This document shows positions 9,356 to 19,552 of a stretch of DNA of 64,000 nt, piece by piece. Below the pieces are notes generated by a model, which was not told where the DNA came from, did not search any database, and saw only the letters and a list, made by a program, of their open reading frames with translations. Positions within the stretch are counted from its first letter, which is position 1, and every line of letters starts with the position of its first letter. This DNA comes from Actinomyces qiguomingii (GTDB taxonomy: Bacteria > Actinomycetota > Actinomycetes > Actinomycetales > Actinomycetaceae), in NCBI RefSeq assembly GCF_004102025.1, contig NZ_CP025228.1, positions 3,782,001-3,846,000 of the forward strand, read 5' to 3'. The position numbers and the translations under genes are program-made.

Positions 9356-12052
9356 GTGAAGCAGACCGCGGACCCCGTCGCCCGACTCCTGGCCGACCCG
9401 CCAGATCTGCCCGTCGTGGCCGCCCTGCCCCGCCTGCGCGCACTGCTGGAGGACCCGTCCAAATGTGGCGTCGCCATGCCGGGCGCCGCCATCGTGGTCA
9501 CTGCCCCGCCCGGCACCGGCAAGACCACGCTCGTGCCTCCGGTAGTCGCCGACGTTCTGACCCGCCAGACCGCAGGCGCCGGCCCGCAGGTCGACGCAAC
9601 CCGCCCCGACCGCGTCATCGTCACTCAGCCGCGGCGCATGGCCGCACGTGCCGCCGCCCGGCGCCTGGCGTCGCTAATGGGCGAGGCCGTAGGCGAAACG
9701 GTCGGCTACGCGGTCCGCGGGGAGCGCCGCACCTCAGCGCGCACCCGCATTGAAGTGGTCACCGCCGGACTTGCCCTGCGTCGCCTCCAAGCCGACCCCG
9801 AGCTGCCCGGGGTGGCCGCCGTGGTGCTGGACGAGGTGCACGAGCGCTCCCTGGAATCCGATCTGCTGCTGGCCCTGCTGCTGGAGGCGCGCGCCGCCCT
9901 GCGCGAGGACTTAGCCGTACTGGCGATGTCCGCAACCCTGGATCTGAAACACCTGCCGGTGCTGCTGGGCGAGGCCGCCGCGCCCGCGCCGGTTGTGGAG
10001 GTGCCGGGGGTGCTGTACCCGCTGGAGGAGATCTGGGCGCCGCCGCCCTCCGGCGTGACCCGGCTCGGACCGCGCGGGGTCCCACGGGAGTTTTTGGCGC
10101 ATGTAGCCGCCACGGTGCGGCGGGCGCTTACCGAACGTGAAGGGGATGCACTCGTCTTTCTGCCCGGCACCCGCGAGGTTGACGACGTCGTCGCCCGGCT
10201 ACGTGAAGGCCTCCGGTACGGCGGGGCGCGGCCCGCCGTCGAGGTGCTGCCGCTGCACGGGCGCCTTCCCGCATCCGTCCAGGACGCCGCGCTCACGCCG
10301 ACGCGCGGAGTGCGGCGGGTGATCGTATCCACCGCTGTGGCCGAGTCCTCCCTGACGGTGCCAGGGGTGCGGATCGTCGTGGATGCCACCTTGGCGCGAG
10401 AACCGCGCCTGGATGTGGCCCGCGGCATGTCTGGCCTGGTGACGGTCGGCGAGTCCCGGGCGGCCGGTATTCAACGCGCCGGACGTGCGGCGCGAAGCGG
10501 CCCGGGAGTGGTCTACCGCTGTTGCACCCCGGTGGATTGGGCGCGGGCCGCTGCCGCGCCAGCACCCGAGATCCTCACCGCGGATCTGACCCGCACCGCC
10601 CTGGAGCTGGCCGTCTGGGGCGCCTCCGGGGGCGAGGGACTGGCCTGGCTCGACGCGCCGCCGGCCCCCGCTATGGAAGTCGCCACCGCGACACTGGCGC
10701 GGCTGGGACTGGTCGACGCCGGAGCCGTAACCGAACTGGGCCGTGCTGTGGCCGCCATTCCGGCGCAGGTGCGCCCCGCGCGCGCCCTGCTGGCGGCCGC
10801 CGAAATGATCGGCCTGCGGCGGGCGGCCGAGGCGACCGCACTGCTGACCGGTGACCTGCGCGCGCCGCGCGCCGACCTGGGCGCCCTGGCGCGGAATGTG
10901 CGCCGCGGCGCCGAGCAAGCAGCCTGGCGCGCCGAGGCCCGTCGTCTGGAAGCCGCCGCTGGGCGGCATCCCGGCGGACGGCGCTCCATCTCAGGCACCA
11001 CCACGCACGCCGCCGAATTGGACGACCTGGTTGGCCCGGGGGCGGCCGATGCCGCCGGGCTCGTCGCCGCCCTGGCGCACCCGGAGTGGCTCGCACGACG
11101 CCGCGGACCCGTGCCCGGTGCGGGCCATCCCACTATCTATGCCGGCGTCGGTGGAACCGGACTGCGTCTACCCGCCGACTCACCCCTGGCCGCGTCGCAG
11201 TGGCTGGCGGTTGCCGACGTCGAACGCGCCCCGGGCATGAGTGAGGCAACCATCCGCGCCGCCGCACCGATAGATGAGGCACTCGCATGCAAGGTGGCCG
11301 CCGACTGGCTGTCCGAGCACACGCGCTCCGTGTGGGACGGAGACCGGCTGCGGGTTGAGACACTGCGCCGTCTGGGCGCTATCGAAATGGCCCGCACCGG
11401 CCAAGCGCCCGGGCCGAAACAGGCCGCAGCCGCCGTCGTCCAGCGATGCCGGGCCGAGGGACTCGGGGCGCTGCCGTGGCGGGGCGCCGCCGCCCTGCGG
11501 GCGCGACTGGCGCTGCTGCACCGGACACTGGGGCCGCCCTGGCCGGATGTCGGGGATGCGGCGCTGATGGAACGCGTGCACGAGTGGTTAGTGCCGGGGG
11601 TGGAGGCGCTGGCGACGGCGTCGGGCGGACGCTTCGACCTGGGCGTGCTGGATGTGGATAACTGCCTGCGCACCCTCCTGCCCTGGCCCGCGGCCTCGCG
11701 TCTGGAAGAGCTGGTGCCGCAGCGTTTGCAAGTACCCTCGGGATCACAGGTGCGCGTGGACTACCTGGATGAGCGCGGCGAGCCGCTGGAGCGGCCGGTG
11801 CTGGCGGTAAGAGTGCAGGAGTGCTTCGGCTGGTCGGACACGCCCCGAATCGTGGACGGGCGCGTGGGCGTGGTCATCCACCTGTTGTCGCCCGCGCGGC
11901 GGCCGGTGGCGATCACCGACGATTTGCGCTCCTTCTGGCGCCAGGGCTACCCGCAGGTGCGCGCCGAGATGCGCGGGCGCTACCCCAAGCACGCCTGGCC
12001 GGAGGATCCGTGGACGGCGCCCGCCACCCGCTCCGCCGGACGACGACGATGA
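9356..12052 (+). CDS. hrpB: ATP-dependent helicase HrpB
   Basis: The 898-residue DEAH-box helicase shows Walker A APPGTGKTTLVPP (about residue 51), QPRRMAARAAARRLASLMGE, the DEAH-type box DEVHERS, SAT (MSATLD), and motif VI QRAGRAARSGPG. HrpB-type C-terminal domains follow. The length is close to the family norm of about 810-850. The GTG at 9356 is the first start in frame after the upstream repeat, and the ATGs just before it run into a stop. The gene stands alone. Its cellular role is poorly defined (RNA helicase-like). Confidence 0.92.
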   Translation: MKQTADPVARLLADPPDLPVVAALPRLRALLEDPSKCGVAMPGAAIVVTAPPGTGKTTLVPPVVADVLTRQTAGAGPQVDATRPDRVIVTQPRRMAARAAARRLASLMGEAVGETVGYAVRGERRTSARTRIEVVTAGLALRRLQADPELPGVAAVVLDEVHERSLESDLLLALLLEARAALREDLAVLAMSATLDLKHLPVLLGEAAAPAPVVEVPGVLYPLEEIWAPPPSGVTRLGPRGVPREFLAHVAATVRRALTEREGDALVFLPGTREVDDVVARLREGLRYGGARPAVEVLPLHGRLPASVQDAALTPTRGVRRVIVSTAVAESSLTVPGVRIVVDATLAREPRLDVARGMSGLVTVGESRAAGIQRAGRAARSGPGVVYRCCTPVDWARAAAAPAPEILTADLTRTALELAVWGASGGEGLAWLDAPPAPAMEVATATLARLGLVDAGAVTELGRAVAAIPAQVRPARALLAAAEMIGLRRAAEATALLTGDLRAPRADLGALARNVRRGAEQAAWRAEARRLEAAAGRHPGGRRSISGTTTHAAELDDLVGPGAADAAGLVAALAHPEWLARRRGPVPGAGHPTIYAGVGGTGLRLPADSPLAASQWLAVADVERAPGMSEATIRAAAPIDEALACKVAADWLSEHTRSVWDGDRLRVETLRRLGAIEMARTGQAPGPKQAAAAVVQRCRAEGLGALPWRGAAALRARLALLHRTLGPPWPDVGDAALMERVHEWLVPGVEALATASGGRFDLGVLDVDNCLRTLLPWPAASRLEELVPQRLQVPSGSQVRVDYLDERGEPLERPVLAVRVQECFGWSDTPRIVDGRVGVVIHLLSPARRPVAITDDLRSFWRQGYPQVRAEMRGRYPKHAWPEDPWTAPATRSAGRRR

Positions 12053-12211
12053 TCGGCCGAACTCGTTGCACTCCGGAGATGAATATGAACAACAGAATCA
12101 TTACCATTCCCCTTACCAGGGCCGCATGGACTCCGTACAACGGCGACGCTCCGCCTCGCGTCGTGTCGCCGAGCCGACGTCGGCCCCCACGCCAACACGA
12201 TCGGTAGCCAC

Positions 12212-12535
12212 ATGCCCCCCACATTCAGATCCGACCGGCACGGACAATCCGCCGGACCGTCCCACGAGGACCGACGCCACCTGTGGATCTCCGCGGAAGC
12301 GGCCAAGAACCGCATAGTGCTGCGCACGGTCGCCGGCGGTGCGAAGTACGCCGCCGCCCTGATCGACCACATGGAGCTGCCCGATGTACTGGGAACCATC
12401 GCCGGCAACGACTCGGTCGCCATAGTCTGCGCGAGCAAACAGATCGTGCCCAAGGTGCTCATCCAGATCAAGGAGGGCTACCCACAGGCGGAGCGGGCGC
12501 TGCGCGAACGCGCGGCCACCGACAGCCCGGACTGA
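12212..12535 (+). CDS. Stand-alone ArgR C-terminal (arginine-binding) domain protein
   Basis: The 107-residue product has about 35 polar residues, then NRIVLRTVAGGAKYAAALID, LPDVLGTIAGNDSVAIVC and a short tail. This is the oligomerisation/arginine-binding domain of ArgR without the winged-helix DNA-binding domain. No winged helix is found in the 160 bases upstream. The arginine-contacting pair of the family (GTIAGDDT) is Asn-Asp here. It heads the arginine deiminase locus; the full ArgR is at the other end (17832). It could mix with ArgR hexamers or act as an arginine sensor. Confidence 0.75.
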   Translation: MPPTFRSDRHGQSAGPSHEDRRHLWISAEAAKNRIVLRTVAGGAKYAAALIDHMELPDVLGTIAGNDSVAIVCASKQIVPKVLIQIKEGYPQAERALRERAATDSPD

Positions 12536-12931
12536 GCTCCGGCAGCGCCCCCGCAGCGGCCGCCAGCAGACCAAACTCAACCAGCTTCCAGGACTTTAGT
12601 CCCACCCGACTCGGGTGACTTTCATCGGGCGTCGCGAATATAATACGAAACCTTTACCGAAGAACGCTGAGATCTGGCCGATCCACACTAATACATCTTC
12701 AAATCATTCACGCCAACTAATATCATCAGACGTCATTCCTCGTATTGAAGAGGGCTTCCCTCCCCGGCTAACCTGTCTTCAGGAGATCCGCTCACGACGC
12801 CGGACGCATGGAAACACTCTAAATCCCTCCCGCGGGAACACGGAGGGCACCGGAGTTATCCATCCGGCGGCGGAACGCCTCGTGAACGAATCTCCAGTCG
12901 TCCAGTTACGCATCCTCCAGAGAGGCAGGAG
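12536..12931 (+). promoter_or_regulatory. AT-rich leader region of the arginine deiminase operon
   Basis: The 396 bases between the ArgR-like gene and arcD include a stretch (about 12630-12760) far richer in A and T than its surroundings, for example CGCGAATATAATACG and ATACATCTTCAAATCATTCA. It probably holds the operon promoter and operators. I cannot assign exact boxes. The plus-strand frame here does not look coding. Confidence 0.5.
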
Positions 12932-14386
12932 ATGTCAACAAGCACGGCTCACAAGACGTCGGAGAGTGAAAGCGGTTCCAAGAAGAGACCGGTGAAGATC
13001 TCTCTGCCCGCACTCATCGCGCTCGTGATCGGCTCGATGATCGGCGGAGGCATATTCGGACTGCCGTCCCAGATGGCGGCCGTGGCGGCACCGGGGCCGC
13101 TCATCATAGGCTGGCTCATAACCGGCATCGGCATGCTCATGCTGGCGAAGGTCTACCAGTCCCTCGCCGTGAAGCGGCCGGAGATCGAGGCGGGCGTATA
13201 CGGATACGCCAAGGAGGGATTCGGCACCTATATCGGATTCACATCCGCCTGGGGATACTGGGTCAGCGGCTGGATGGGGAACGTCAGCTACCTAGTACTG
13301 CTCATGAGTGCGGTAGGGGTCTTCCTTCCGGGATTCGGAGAGGGCAATACACCTCTGGCCATTGCCGTGGCATCGGTCATCCTGTGGGGCTACCACATTC
13401 TCATTCTCAGAGGCATCCATGAGGCCTCCGTCATCAATACCATCGTTACGGTGGCGAAGATCATGCCCCTGGTGGTGTTCGGAGTCATGGCCGCCATCGC
13501 CTTCGACATCGACACCTTCTCCGCCGACTTCTGGGGGCAGTCCGCCGATGCTGGTTCCACCGTGGACCAGATCAAGGCGATGATGCTGGTCACCGTCTGG
13601 GTTTTCATCGGCGTAGAAGGGGCGTCCGTATTCTCCGAACGCGCCAAGAGCCGCAGCGACGTGGGCAGGGCGACCATAATCGGCTTCGCCTCCGTGCTCG
13701 CCCTGCTCCTACTGGTCAACCTGCTGAGCTATGGAGTTCTCGCCCGTGACGAGCTCGCCGGATTACCGGACCCCTCGCTAAGCGGAGTCCTGACCGCCGC
13801 GGCCGGACCCTGGGGCGCCAAGTTCATCGCCGCCGGCCTGATCATCACCCTCATCGGCTCACTACTAGCGTGGTTCCTGATGTGCGCGGAGATTCTCCGC
13901 GTGCCTGCCACCGACGGGACGCTGCCGTCATGGCTGGGTCGGGAGAACCGGCACAGCACCCCGGTCGGCACCATGTGGCTGACCTCCTCAATGGTGCAGC
14001 TGATGCTGTTGTGGGCGGGAATCGGCGGCGCCGGTTATACCGACCTCATCCTCCTGGCATCCGCGCTCATACTGCTCCCCTACGTGTTCTCCACACTCTT
14101 CTACCTGATCGATTCCGTGCGTTCGCGCAGCGGCATCAACTTCGCGGAAGTCACCGTGGGCGTACTCGCATCCGTGTACTCCATCTGGCTGCTGTATGCG
14201 GCGGGCCCGAAGTACCTGTTGTTCGTCGGTCTGTTCTATCTTCCCGGGACGCCCTTCTACGTCGCGGCCAGGCGGAAGGCGGGAGAGAAGCCATTCACGC
14301 CCGTGGAGACGGCAATCCTGATCGTCCTTGTCCTGGCTTCCGGATACGCGGTATACGGCCTGGCCACCGGCACACTCAGCATCTGA
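12932..14386 (+). CDS. arcD: Arginine/ornithine antiporter (APC superfamily, ArcD type)
   Basis: The 484-residue transporter has about 12 membrane helices and the APC substrate-site motif [16 protein letters not shown] at about residue 37. The [13 protein letters not shown] form is typical of the basic amino acid/polyamine antiporter family. It sits directly upstream of arginine deiminase, so import of arginine in exchange for ornithine is the natural role. A GAGAGGCAGGAG ribosome-binding region precedes the ATG. Confidence 0.88.
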   Translation: MSTSTAHKTSESESGSKKRPVKISLPALIALVIGSMIGGGIFGLPSQMAAVAAPGPLIIGWLITGIGMLMLAKVYQSLAVKRPEIEAGVYGYAKEGFGTYIGFTSAWGYWVSGWMGNVSYLVLLMSAVGVFLPGFGEGNTPLAIAVASVILWGYHILILRGIHEASVINTIVTVAKIMPLVVFGVMAAIAFDIDTFSADFWGQSADAGSTVDQIKAMMLVTVWVFIGVEGASVFSERAKSRSDVGRATIIGFASVLALLLLVNLLSYGVLARDELAGLPDPSLSGVLTAAAGPWGAKFIAAGLIITLIGSLLAWFLMCAEILRVPATDGTLPSWLGRENRHSTPVGTMWLTSSMVQLMLLWAGIGGAGYTDLILLASALILLPYVFSTLFYLIDSVRSRSGINFAEVTVGVLASVYSIWLLYAAGPKYLLFVGLFYLPGTPFYVAARRKAGEKPFTPVETAILIVLVLASGYAVYGLATGTLSI

Positions 14387-14414
14387 TCATCGACCATCCA
14401 ATCGAAAGGCAATC

Positions 14415-15662
14415 ATGAACGCAACCAACAACGGAGTGTGGTCCGAGGCGGGAGTCCTCCGCACCGTCATGGTCTGTTCACCCGGACGCGCCCACACCTT
14501 CCTCTCACCTCAGAACTGTCACGACCTTCTCTACGACGACACGATCGACGTCGACCGGGCGAAAGAGGATCACGCCACCTTCGTCCAGCTGCTGCGCGAC
14601 CACGGGGTAACCGTACTTGAATTCGACTCCCTGCTCGCTGATGTACTGGCCGTACCCGAGCAGCGGGCATGGGTTCTGGACCGTCGCATCAACACCTCGA
14701 CCATGGGCGCCGGCATCACGGAAGAACTGCGCAGTTGGATGGATCAGCTCCCCGGCTGGGAACTGGCATCCTATCTCATCGGAGGACTCTCCTCCGATGA
14801 GGTGCCGAAAGACATCCTCGGCACTTCTGTGCTTCCGTATCACGTGGGCGCCGACGAGCCGGAGATGTTCATCGCGCCACTGCCGAATTCTGTTTTCACG
14901 CGCGATCCCTCCGCCTGGATCTACCAGGGCGTCGCCATCAGCTCCATGTACTGGTCCGCGCGCCGCCAAGAGACCCTGTTGACACGTGCCGTCTATAAGT
15001 TCCACCCGTTCTTCACCAGACGTAAGTTCCCCACCTGGTTCAACGGGCTCAAGCACGACTCCGGCCATTCCTTCATCGAGGGCGGAGACATTATGCCCAT
15101 CGGTAACGGCGTGGTGCTCGTGGGCATGGGCGAGCGATCCACCTATCAGGCAGTCAGCCACCTCGCGCACAACCTATTCGAAAGAGGCGGCGCCACCAAG
15201 GTCATTGCGGCGCGTATGCCGAAGGATCGCAGCACCATGCACCTGGACACCGTCTTCACCTTCTGCTCGGAAGATGTTGTCAATGTGTATGAACCTGTGG
15301 TGGACAAGCTGACCAGCTTCACCTTGACTCCCTCTTCAACCGAGTTGGGAGGGGTACGCGTGCACCATGAGGACGCCTCATTCATCGAAGTCGTCGGCAA
15401 CTCCATCGGCACTTCCCTGCGCGCCGTCGCCTCCTCCTACGGGCGTATCGGCGCTGCCCGTGAGCAGTGGGACGACGGCAACAACGTCGTCGTAATCGAA
15501 CCCGGGGTCGTCGTCGCATACGACCGCAATCGTGGCATCAACAGCAGCTTGCGCAAGGCCGGTATCGAGGTGCTTGAGATCCCCGCCTCCGAGTTGGGGC
15601 GCGGACGCGGCGGTGGCCACTGCATGACCTGCCCCATCGACCGGGATGCCATCGACTACTGA
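14415..15662 (+). CDS. arcA: Arginine deiminase
   Basis: ArcA hydrolyses arginine to citrulline and ammonia. I place the start at the ATG at 14415, after GAAAGG, so the protein begins [20 protein letters not shown]. It is 415 residues long, as expected for the family. Visible motifs are [33 protein letters not shown], the HLDTVFTF His segment and the C-terminal catalytic loop [13 protein letters not shown] with the nucleophilic Cys. A weak hairpin (GGGCGA...TCGCCC, about 15668-15694) lies before arcB. Confidence 0.95.
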   Translation: MNATNNGVWSEAGVLRTVMVCSPGRAHTFLSPQNCHDLLYDDTIDVDRAKEDHATFVQLLRDHGVTVLEFDSLLADVLAVPEQRAWVLDRRINTSTMGAGITEELRSWMDQLPGWELASYLIGGLSSDEVPKDILGTSVLPYHVGADEPEMFIAPLPNSVFTRDPSAWIYQGVAISSMYWSARRQETLLTRAVYKFHPFFTRRKFPTWFNGLKHDSGHSFIEGGDIMPIGNGVVLVGMGERSTYQAVSHLAHNLFERGGATKVIAARMPKDRSTMHLDTVFTFCSEDVVNVYEPVVDKLTSFTLTPSSTELGGVRVHHEDASFIEVVGNSIGTSLRAVASSYGRIGAAREQWDDGNNVVVIEPGVVVAYDRNRGINSSLRKAGIEVLEIPASELGRGRGGGHCMTCPIDRDAIDY

Positions 15663-15737
15663 GGACGCGGGCGAATACCGAAGGATCCTCGCCCCCATGT
15701 CTCACCCATCCGAACATATTCAGAAAGGAAAGTCACT

Positions 15738-16745
15738 ATGACCTACCCCCTTCATGGACGCTCTTTTTTGAAGGAGCTTGATTTTACGGCGTCGCAGTGG
15801 AGTATCCTGCTCAATCTGGCGGGTCAGTTGAAGGCTGATAAGCGGGCGGGCCGGGAGGTGCAGCGTCTTAAGGGCAAGAATATTGCTTTGTTGTTTGAGA
15901 AGACTTCTACGCGTACGCGGTGCGCGTTTGAGGTGGCTGCGGCTGATCAGGGTGCTAGTACCACGTATCTGGATCCGTCGGGTTCGCAGATGGGGCATAA
16001 GGAGTCGGTGGCTGACACTGCCCGGGTGTTGGGTCGGATGTTCGATGGGATTGAGTTCAGGGGCCGTAGCCAGGCCCATGTTCAGCAGTTGGCGGATCTG
16101 TCGGGGGTGCCGGTGTGGAACGGGCTGACCGATGACTGGCATCCCACCCAGGCCCTGGCCGACCAGTTGACCATGTTGGAGCACGCGGGTCGGCCTTTGA
16201 AGGAGATCTCCTTGGCCTATCTGGGGGACTGCCGCAACAATGTGGCCAACTCCCTGCTGGTCTCCGGGGCCTTGATGGGCATGGACGTGCGCCTGATCGG
16301 ACCTGCCGAGTTGCTGCCGGCCGATGAGGTGGTCACCGAAGCTCGTCGTTTGGCGGAGGAGTCTGGTGCCCGGATCACCATCGGCTCCGAGGTTGATGCC
16401 GGCGTGAAGGGCGTGGACTTCTTGTACACCGACGTGTGGGTGTCCATGGGCGAGCCGAAAGAGGTGTGGGATCAGCGCATCGCTCTACTCAAGCCCTACC
16501 AGGTCAACGCGACCCTGGTGCAGCGCACCGGCAACCCGGAGGTGAAGTTCCTGCACTGCCTGCCCGCCTTCCACGACCGCAACACCACCATCGGCCAGGA
16601 CATCTACACCAAGACCGGTCTGGACGGCCTGGAGGTCACCGACGAGGTGTTCGAGACCGACCGCAACATAGCCTTCGACCAGGCCGAAAACCGCATGCAC
16701 ACCATCAAGGCCGTCATGGTGGCCACCCTGGGCGACTGGGAGTGA
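15738..16745 (+). CDS. arcB: Catabolic ornithine carbamoyltransferase
   Basis: The enzyme phosphorolyses citrulline to ornithine and carbamoyl phosphate. The 335-residue sequence shows [15 protein letters not shown] (carbamoyl phosphate site), [18 protein letters not shown] and LHCLPAFHD (ornithine site). It follows arcA by 75 bases with AGAAAGGAAAG before the ATG. Third codon positions are strongly G/T in the first 110 or so codons and mostly C later, which is unlike the rest of the operon. Confidence 0.95.
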   Translation: MTYPLHGRSFLKELDFTASQWSILLNLAGQLKADKRAGREVQRLKGKNIALLFEKTSTRTRCAFEVAAADQGASTTYLDPSGSQMGHKESVADTARVLGRMFDGIEFRGRSQAHVQQLADLSGVPVWNGLTDDWHPTQALADQLTMLEHAGRPLKEISLAYLGDCRNNVANSLLVSGALMGMDVRLIGPAELLPADEVVTEARRLAEESGARITIGSEVDAGVKGVDFLYTDVWVSMGEPKEVWDQRIALLKPYQVNATLVQRTGNPEVKFLHCLPAFHDRNTTIGQDIYTKTGLDGLEVTDEVFETDRNIAFDQAENRMHTIKAVMVATLGDWE

Positions 16746-16752
16746 TACACCC

Positions 16753-17709
16753 ATGAGAATCGTCGCAGCACTGGGAGGCAACGCCCTCATGCGCCGGGGA
16801 GAGCGCCCCGACGCACGCACCCAGATCACCAACGTCAAACGAGCCGCCAAAGCGCTGGCCGCACTGGCCGAGGAACACGAACTGATCATCACCCACGGCA
16901 ACGGCCCCCAAGTAGGCACCCTCGCCCTACAGTCAGCCAACGACGAGCGCCTGTCTGAGCCCTACCCCTTCGACACCCTCGGCGCCCAAACCCAGGGCAT
17001 GATCGGCTACTGGATCCTCCAGGCCATGCAAAACGCCCTACCCGGCCGCCACATCGCCTCACTGATCAGCCAGACCCTGGTCCTAGCCGGCGACCCGGCC
17101 TTCAACAACCCCACCAAATTCGTCGGCGAAGTCTACGACCAGCCCACCGCCCAGGCACTGGCCGCCGAACGGGGATGGACCGTCAAACCCGACGGCACCC
17201 ACTGGCGCCGCGTAGTGCCCTCCCCCAAACCCCAACGCTTCATCGAAACCCGCATGGCCCGCACCCTCCTCCAAGCCGGCGCCATCGTCATCTGCTCCGG
17301 CGGAGGCGGCATACCAGTAATCCGCAACGCCCAAGGCAAACTAGAAGGAGTCGAAGCCGTCGTCGACAAGGACCTGACCGCCGCCGTACTGGCCGAACAC
17401 CTCGAAGCCGACGCCCTACTCATCCTCACCGACGTCGACGGAGTAAGAACCGACTTCGGCACCCCCAACGAACAACGCATCGACCGCGCCACACCAGCAT
17501 CCCTACGAGCCCTCAACCTACCCGCCGGCTCCATGGGCCCCAAAGTAGAAGCCGTATGCCGCTTCGTCGAACTCACCGGCGACATGGCCGCCATCGGCCG
17601 CCTCCAAGACACCACCGCAATCATCAACGGCACCGCCGGAACCATCATCACCCCCGGCGGCAACTACGGCCAACCCGAAGACATCCGCCCACCTGGCCGC
17701 AACCGGTAA
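16753..17709 (+). CDS. arcC: Carbamate kinase
   Basis: The enzyme makes ATP from carbamoyl phosphate, the energy-yielding step of the pathway. The 318-residue product has the amino-acid-kinase start RIVAALGGNALMRRGE, ITHGNGPQVGTLALQ, VICSGGGGIPVI and ALLILTDVDGV. It begins seven bases after arcB. Codon third positions are almost all C or A, the opposite of the 5' half of arcB. Confidence 0.95.
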   Translation: MRIVAALGGNALMRRGERPDARTQITNVKRAAKALAALAEEHELIITHGNGPQVGTLALQSANDERLSEPYPFDTLGAQTQGMIGYWILQAMQNALPGRHIASLISQTLVLAGDPAFNNPTKFVGEVYDQPTAQALAAERGWTVKPDGTHWRRVVPSPKPQRFIETRMARTLLQAGAIVICSGGGGIPVIRNAQGKLEGVEAVVDKDLTAAVLAEHLEADALLILTDVDGVRTDFGTPNEQRIDRATPASLRALNLPAGSMGPKVEAVCRFVELTGDMAAIGRLQDTTAIINGTAGTIITPGGNYGQPEDIRPPGRNR

Positions 17710-17719
17710 CCGTCCGTGT

Positions 17720-17764
17720 TCGCTGTCGGCGGTTCCGGTCAAGGTACTGGACCGCCGACAGCGA
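17720..17764 (+). terminator. Hairpin terminator after arcC
   Basis: TCGCTGTCGGCGGT (17720-17733) and ACCGCCGACAGCGA (17751-17764) form a perfect 14-bp stem just after the arcC stop. No T-run follows, which is common in GC-rich actinobacteria. Confidence 0.7.
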
Positions 17765-17776
17765 GCCCGAGACACG

Positions 17777-17791
17777 GTAACATACTGTTAC
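17777..17791. promoter_or_regulatory. Palindrome upstream of argR
   Basis: GTAACA-TAC-TGTTAC is a perfect inverted repeat 41 bases before the argR ATG. It is a good candidate operator, possibly for autoregulation. It does not closely match the classical ARG box, so the bound regulator is unknown. Confidence 0.5.
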
Positions 17792-17831
17792 TCACTTCTC
17801 ACCATACATCGGCATCCCAAGCATTGTTGAC

Positions 17832-18365
17832 ATGAATTCCGAACCCTCTCAGGATCAATCAGGCTTCGCGGCTCGCACTCCTGCCGCCCGGCGCCGCTGT
17901 ATCGCCGACATTATTGTCTCCGTACGCGTCCACAGCCAGGCCGAGCTCCAGCACCTGCTCGCCGAACGCGGATTCTCGGTCTCACAGGGGACGCTGTCAC
18001 GGGACCTGGCAGAAATGCGCGCATATAAGGTGCACAGTGCTGCTCATGGAAGCGTATACGTCATTCCGGAGGCGGGGGCGCCGGGACAGCTCCTACAACG
18101 CGATGCGGCCATGAGCAAGTACCATGAGCAGCTGAACCGTCGCGTCGAGCAGTTCACCGTGTCGATTCGCACGGCTCACAGCGACGTCGTGCTGCAAACA
18201 CCGCCCGGAGCGGCCCAGCTGTTGGCGGCAGCCATTGACGACGCCGTGCTACCCGGCGTGATGGGCACGATTGCCGGTGACGACACCATCCTAATCGCCA
18301 CGAAAAGCGAGAGCGCCGCACAGTCCCTCGCCAAGTATTTGTCTTCGTTAACCTCGGGCGATTAG
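17832..18365 (+). CDS. argR: Arginine repressor/regulator ArgR
   Basis: The 177-residue protein has the N-terminal winged helix (RRRCIADIIVSVRVHSQAEL, then SQGTLSRDLAEMRAYKV) and the C-terminal arginine-binding domain VLPGVMGTIAGDDTILIATK with the intact Asp-Asp pair. It lies directly after arcDABC behind a terminator and so probably controls this catabolic operon, possibly as an activator. Control of biosynthetic arg genes elsewhere cannot be judged here. Confidence 0.92.
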   Translation: MNSEPSQDQSGFAARTPAARRRCIADIIVSVRVHSQAELQHLLAERGFSVSQGTLSRDLAEMRAYKVHSAAHGSVYVIPEAGAPGQLLQRDAAMSKYHEQLNRRVEQFTVSIRTAHSDVVLQTPPGAAQLLAAAIDDAVLPGVMGTIAGDDTILIATKSESAAQSLAKYLSSLTSGD

Positions 18366-18483
18366 GCGTACACCATTGCCGGCCCTTCCGGTTCGACCAC
18401 GCAGCTGTCGAGTGCGGCTGATAGAACCATCGACTTCGATCGGTTGAGCTCACGGGCCGACGGCCGGCAAGGTTGTTGGCCGG

Positions 18484-18598
18484 TTGGGGGTGCCCCTATG
18501 TGATTTGTCATGCGGCGGCGGGTAGGTCGTGTGCTGGTTGGGGGTCGCAGAGGGAGCCGTCTCGGATCATGGCGTGTAGGGTGAGGATGCGGCGGTGT
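18484..18598 (-). pseudogene. 3'-terminal fragment of an IS110-family transposase
   Basis: This segment closely matches 37478-37592, the last 30 or so codons and right end of the intact IS110 element (shared GGTGCCCCTATGTG, TTTGTCA and GGATCATGGCGT). The match stops at 18598, where R2 repeat DNA begins. A partial R1 repeat (18424-18441) lies just outside, as in the intact copy. Confidence 0.8.
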
Positions 18599-18950
18599 GG
18601 GCCCGGTCGGCTGCAGGCCTCGCACTTGGACCGCGCTTCTGCGGTTGGACCGCCTGAGAGCGCGTTTCAGGTGGTCCAACGGCAGCCAGGTGGCCCATCC
18701 GCAGCCAGGTGGCCCATCCGCAGCCAGGTGGCCCAACGGCAGCCAGGTGGCCCATCCGCAGCCAGGTGGCCCATCCGCAGCCAGGTAGTCCACGTGCGGG
18801 GTGCTGATTCAGACCGGTGCGGTTACCTCTTACACCGGCGCACCCGCGGTCAGAGTCGAGATGCCGCAGGCCGCGGACATGGCCCCAGTCGACCCGGCTT
18901 GGCAAAGGAACAACGCTTGTGCCGAATCTGGGTATTTTCCCCGGGCCCGC
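18599..18950. repeat. R2 repeat element with 19-bp tandem array
   Basis: It starts with GTGTGGGCCCGGTCGGCTGC and includes the inverted hairpin segment (CGCCTGAGAGCGCGTTTCAG). It then has an array of CAGCCAGGTGGCCCATCCG units (18663-18790) and a segment with CACCCGCGGTCA and GATGCCGCAGGCCGCG. The same blocks occur in the same relative order, inverted, at 38942-39535, so this is one dispersed element type. Confidence 0.65.
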
Positions 18951-18961
18951 CAGCCCTACCA

Positions 18962-19019
18962 ACCGAACTCGATGGTCATATCGACCGAACTCGATGGTAA
19001 TAACGACCGAACTCGGCGG
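18962..19019. repeat. 22-bp repeat R1, two to three copies
   Basis: CCGAACTCGATGGTCATATC, then CCGAACTCGATGGTAATAAC and a final half copy, immediately after the R2 element and 15 bases before the end of the NTF2-like gene. Confidence 0.85.
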
Positions 19020-19033
19020 TTTCAGGAGCCAGG

Positions 19034-19453
19034 TCAGAAACGGCTGGCATCTAGGCGGCTGAAGCGCCACCCGGTCGGATTGCGCGCACTGGGAGCGACA
19101 GGATCCGGAACCACGTAACCGAGGATTTGTAGGTTCCAGGTTCCGCGCGTGCCCCATACCGTCGCCTTGGTGCGGGCGCGACCGCGCACCACGGGGAATC
19201 CATCAATGGTGTCCGGCTCGGCGGAGACGAACTGCGAGGAGTGGTAGGTCAGGGTACCGTCGCGGATGTCGGTGAGCCACTCGACCTTGGGCTGCGGGTA
19301 GCCGGTCATATGCGTCAGAACACAGTCCTCAGTGAGGAGGGCGTCGATGACGGCCGTATCAGCCGCCACCATGGCGTCACACAGTAGGCGGTATAGCTCG
19401 ATCGACGCCTGTCCTGAATCGGCGGGGTGTACGGGTGGGTTCGACGCGGTCAT
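19034..19453 (-). CDS. NTF2-like (SnoaL/DUF4440-type) protein
   Basis: I place the start at the ATG at 19453, behind AGGATCCAGAGC, giving 139 residues beginning MTASNPPVHPADSGQASIEL. Features of the nuclear transport factor 2 fold are visible: an N-terminal helix (YRLLCDAMVAADTAVIDALL), TEDCVLTHMTGYPQPKVEWL and beta strands carrying VRGRARTKATVWGTRGTWNL. Such small cone-shaped domains bind or transform small ligands. The substrate is unknown. The gene stands alone amid repeats. Confidence 0.75.
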   Translation of the reverse strand: MTASNPPVHPADSGQASIELYRLLCDAMVAADTAVIDALLTEDCVLTHMTGYPQPKVEWLTDIRDGTLTYHSSQFVSAEPDTIDGFPVVRGRARTKATVWGTRGTWNLQILGYVVPDPVAPSARNPTGWRFSRLDASRF

Positions 19454-19552
19454 GCTCTGGATCCTATGGGTACGCGCAAGCACGCAGGGAGCTACTGCGC
19501 GACCCCCTCAAGCATGCAACCGAAGGTTCCATGTCCCGCACGACGCCGCCAG

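Noticed and set aside
12053..12211. A missing winged-helix domain for the short ArgR-like protein.
   Set aside because: No frame here shows the SQ-TLSRDL recognition helix or related sequence, so the gene is annotated as C-terminal domain only.
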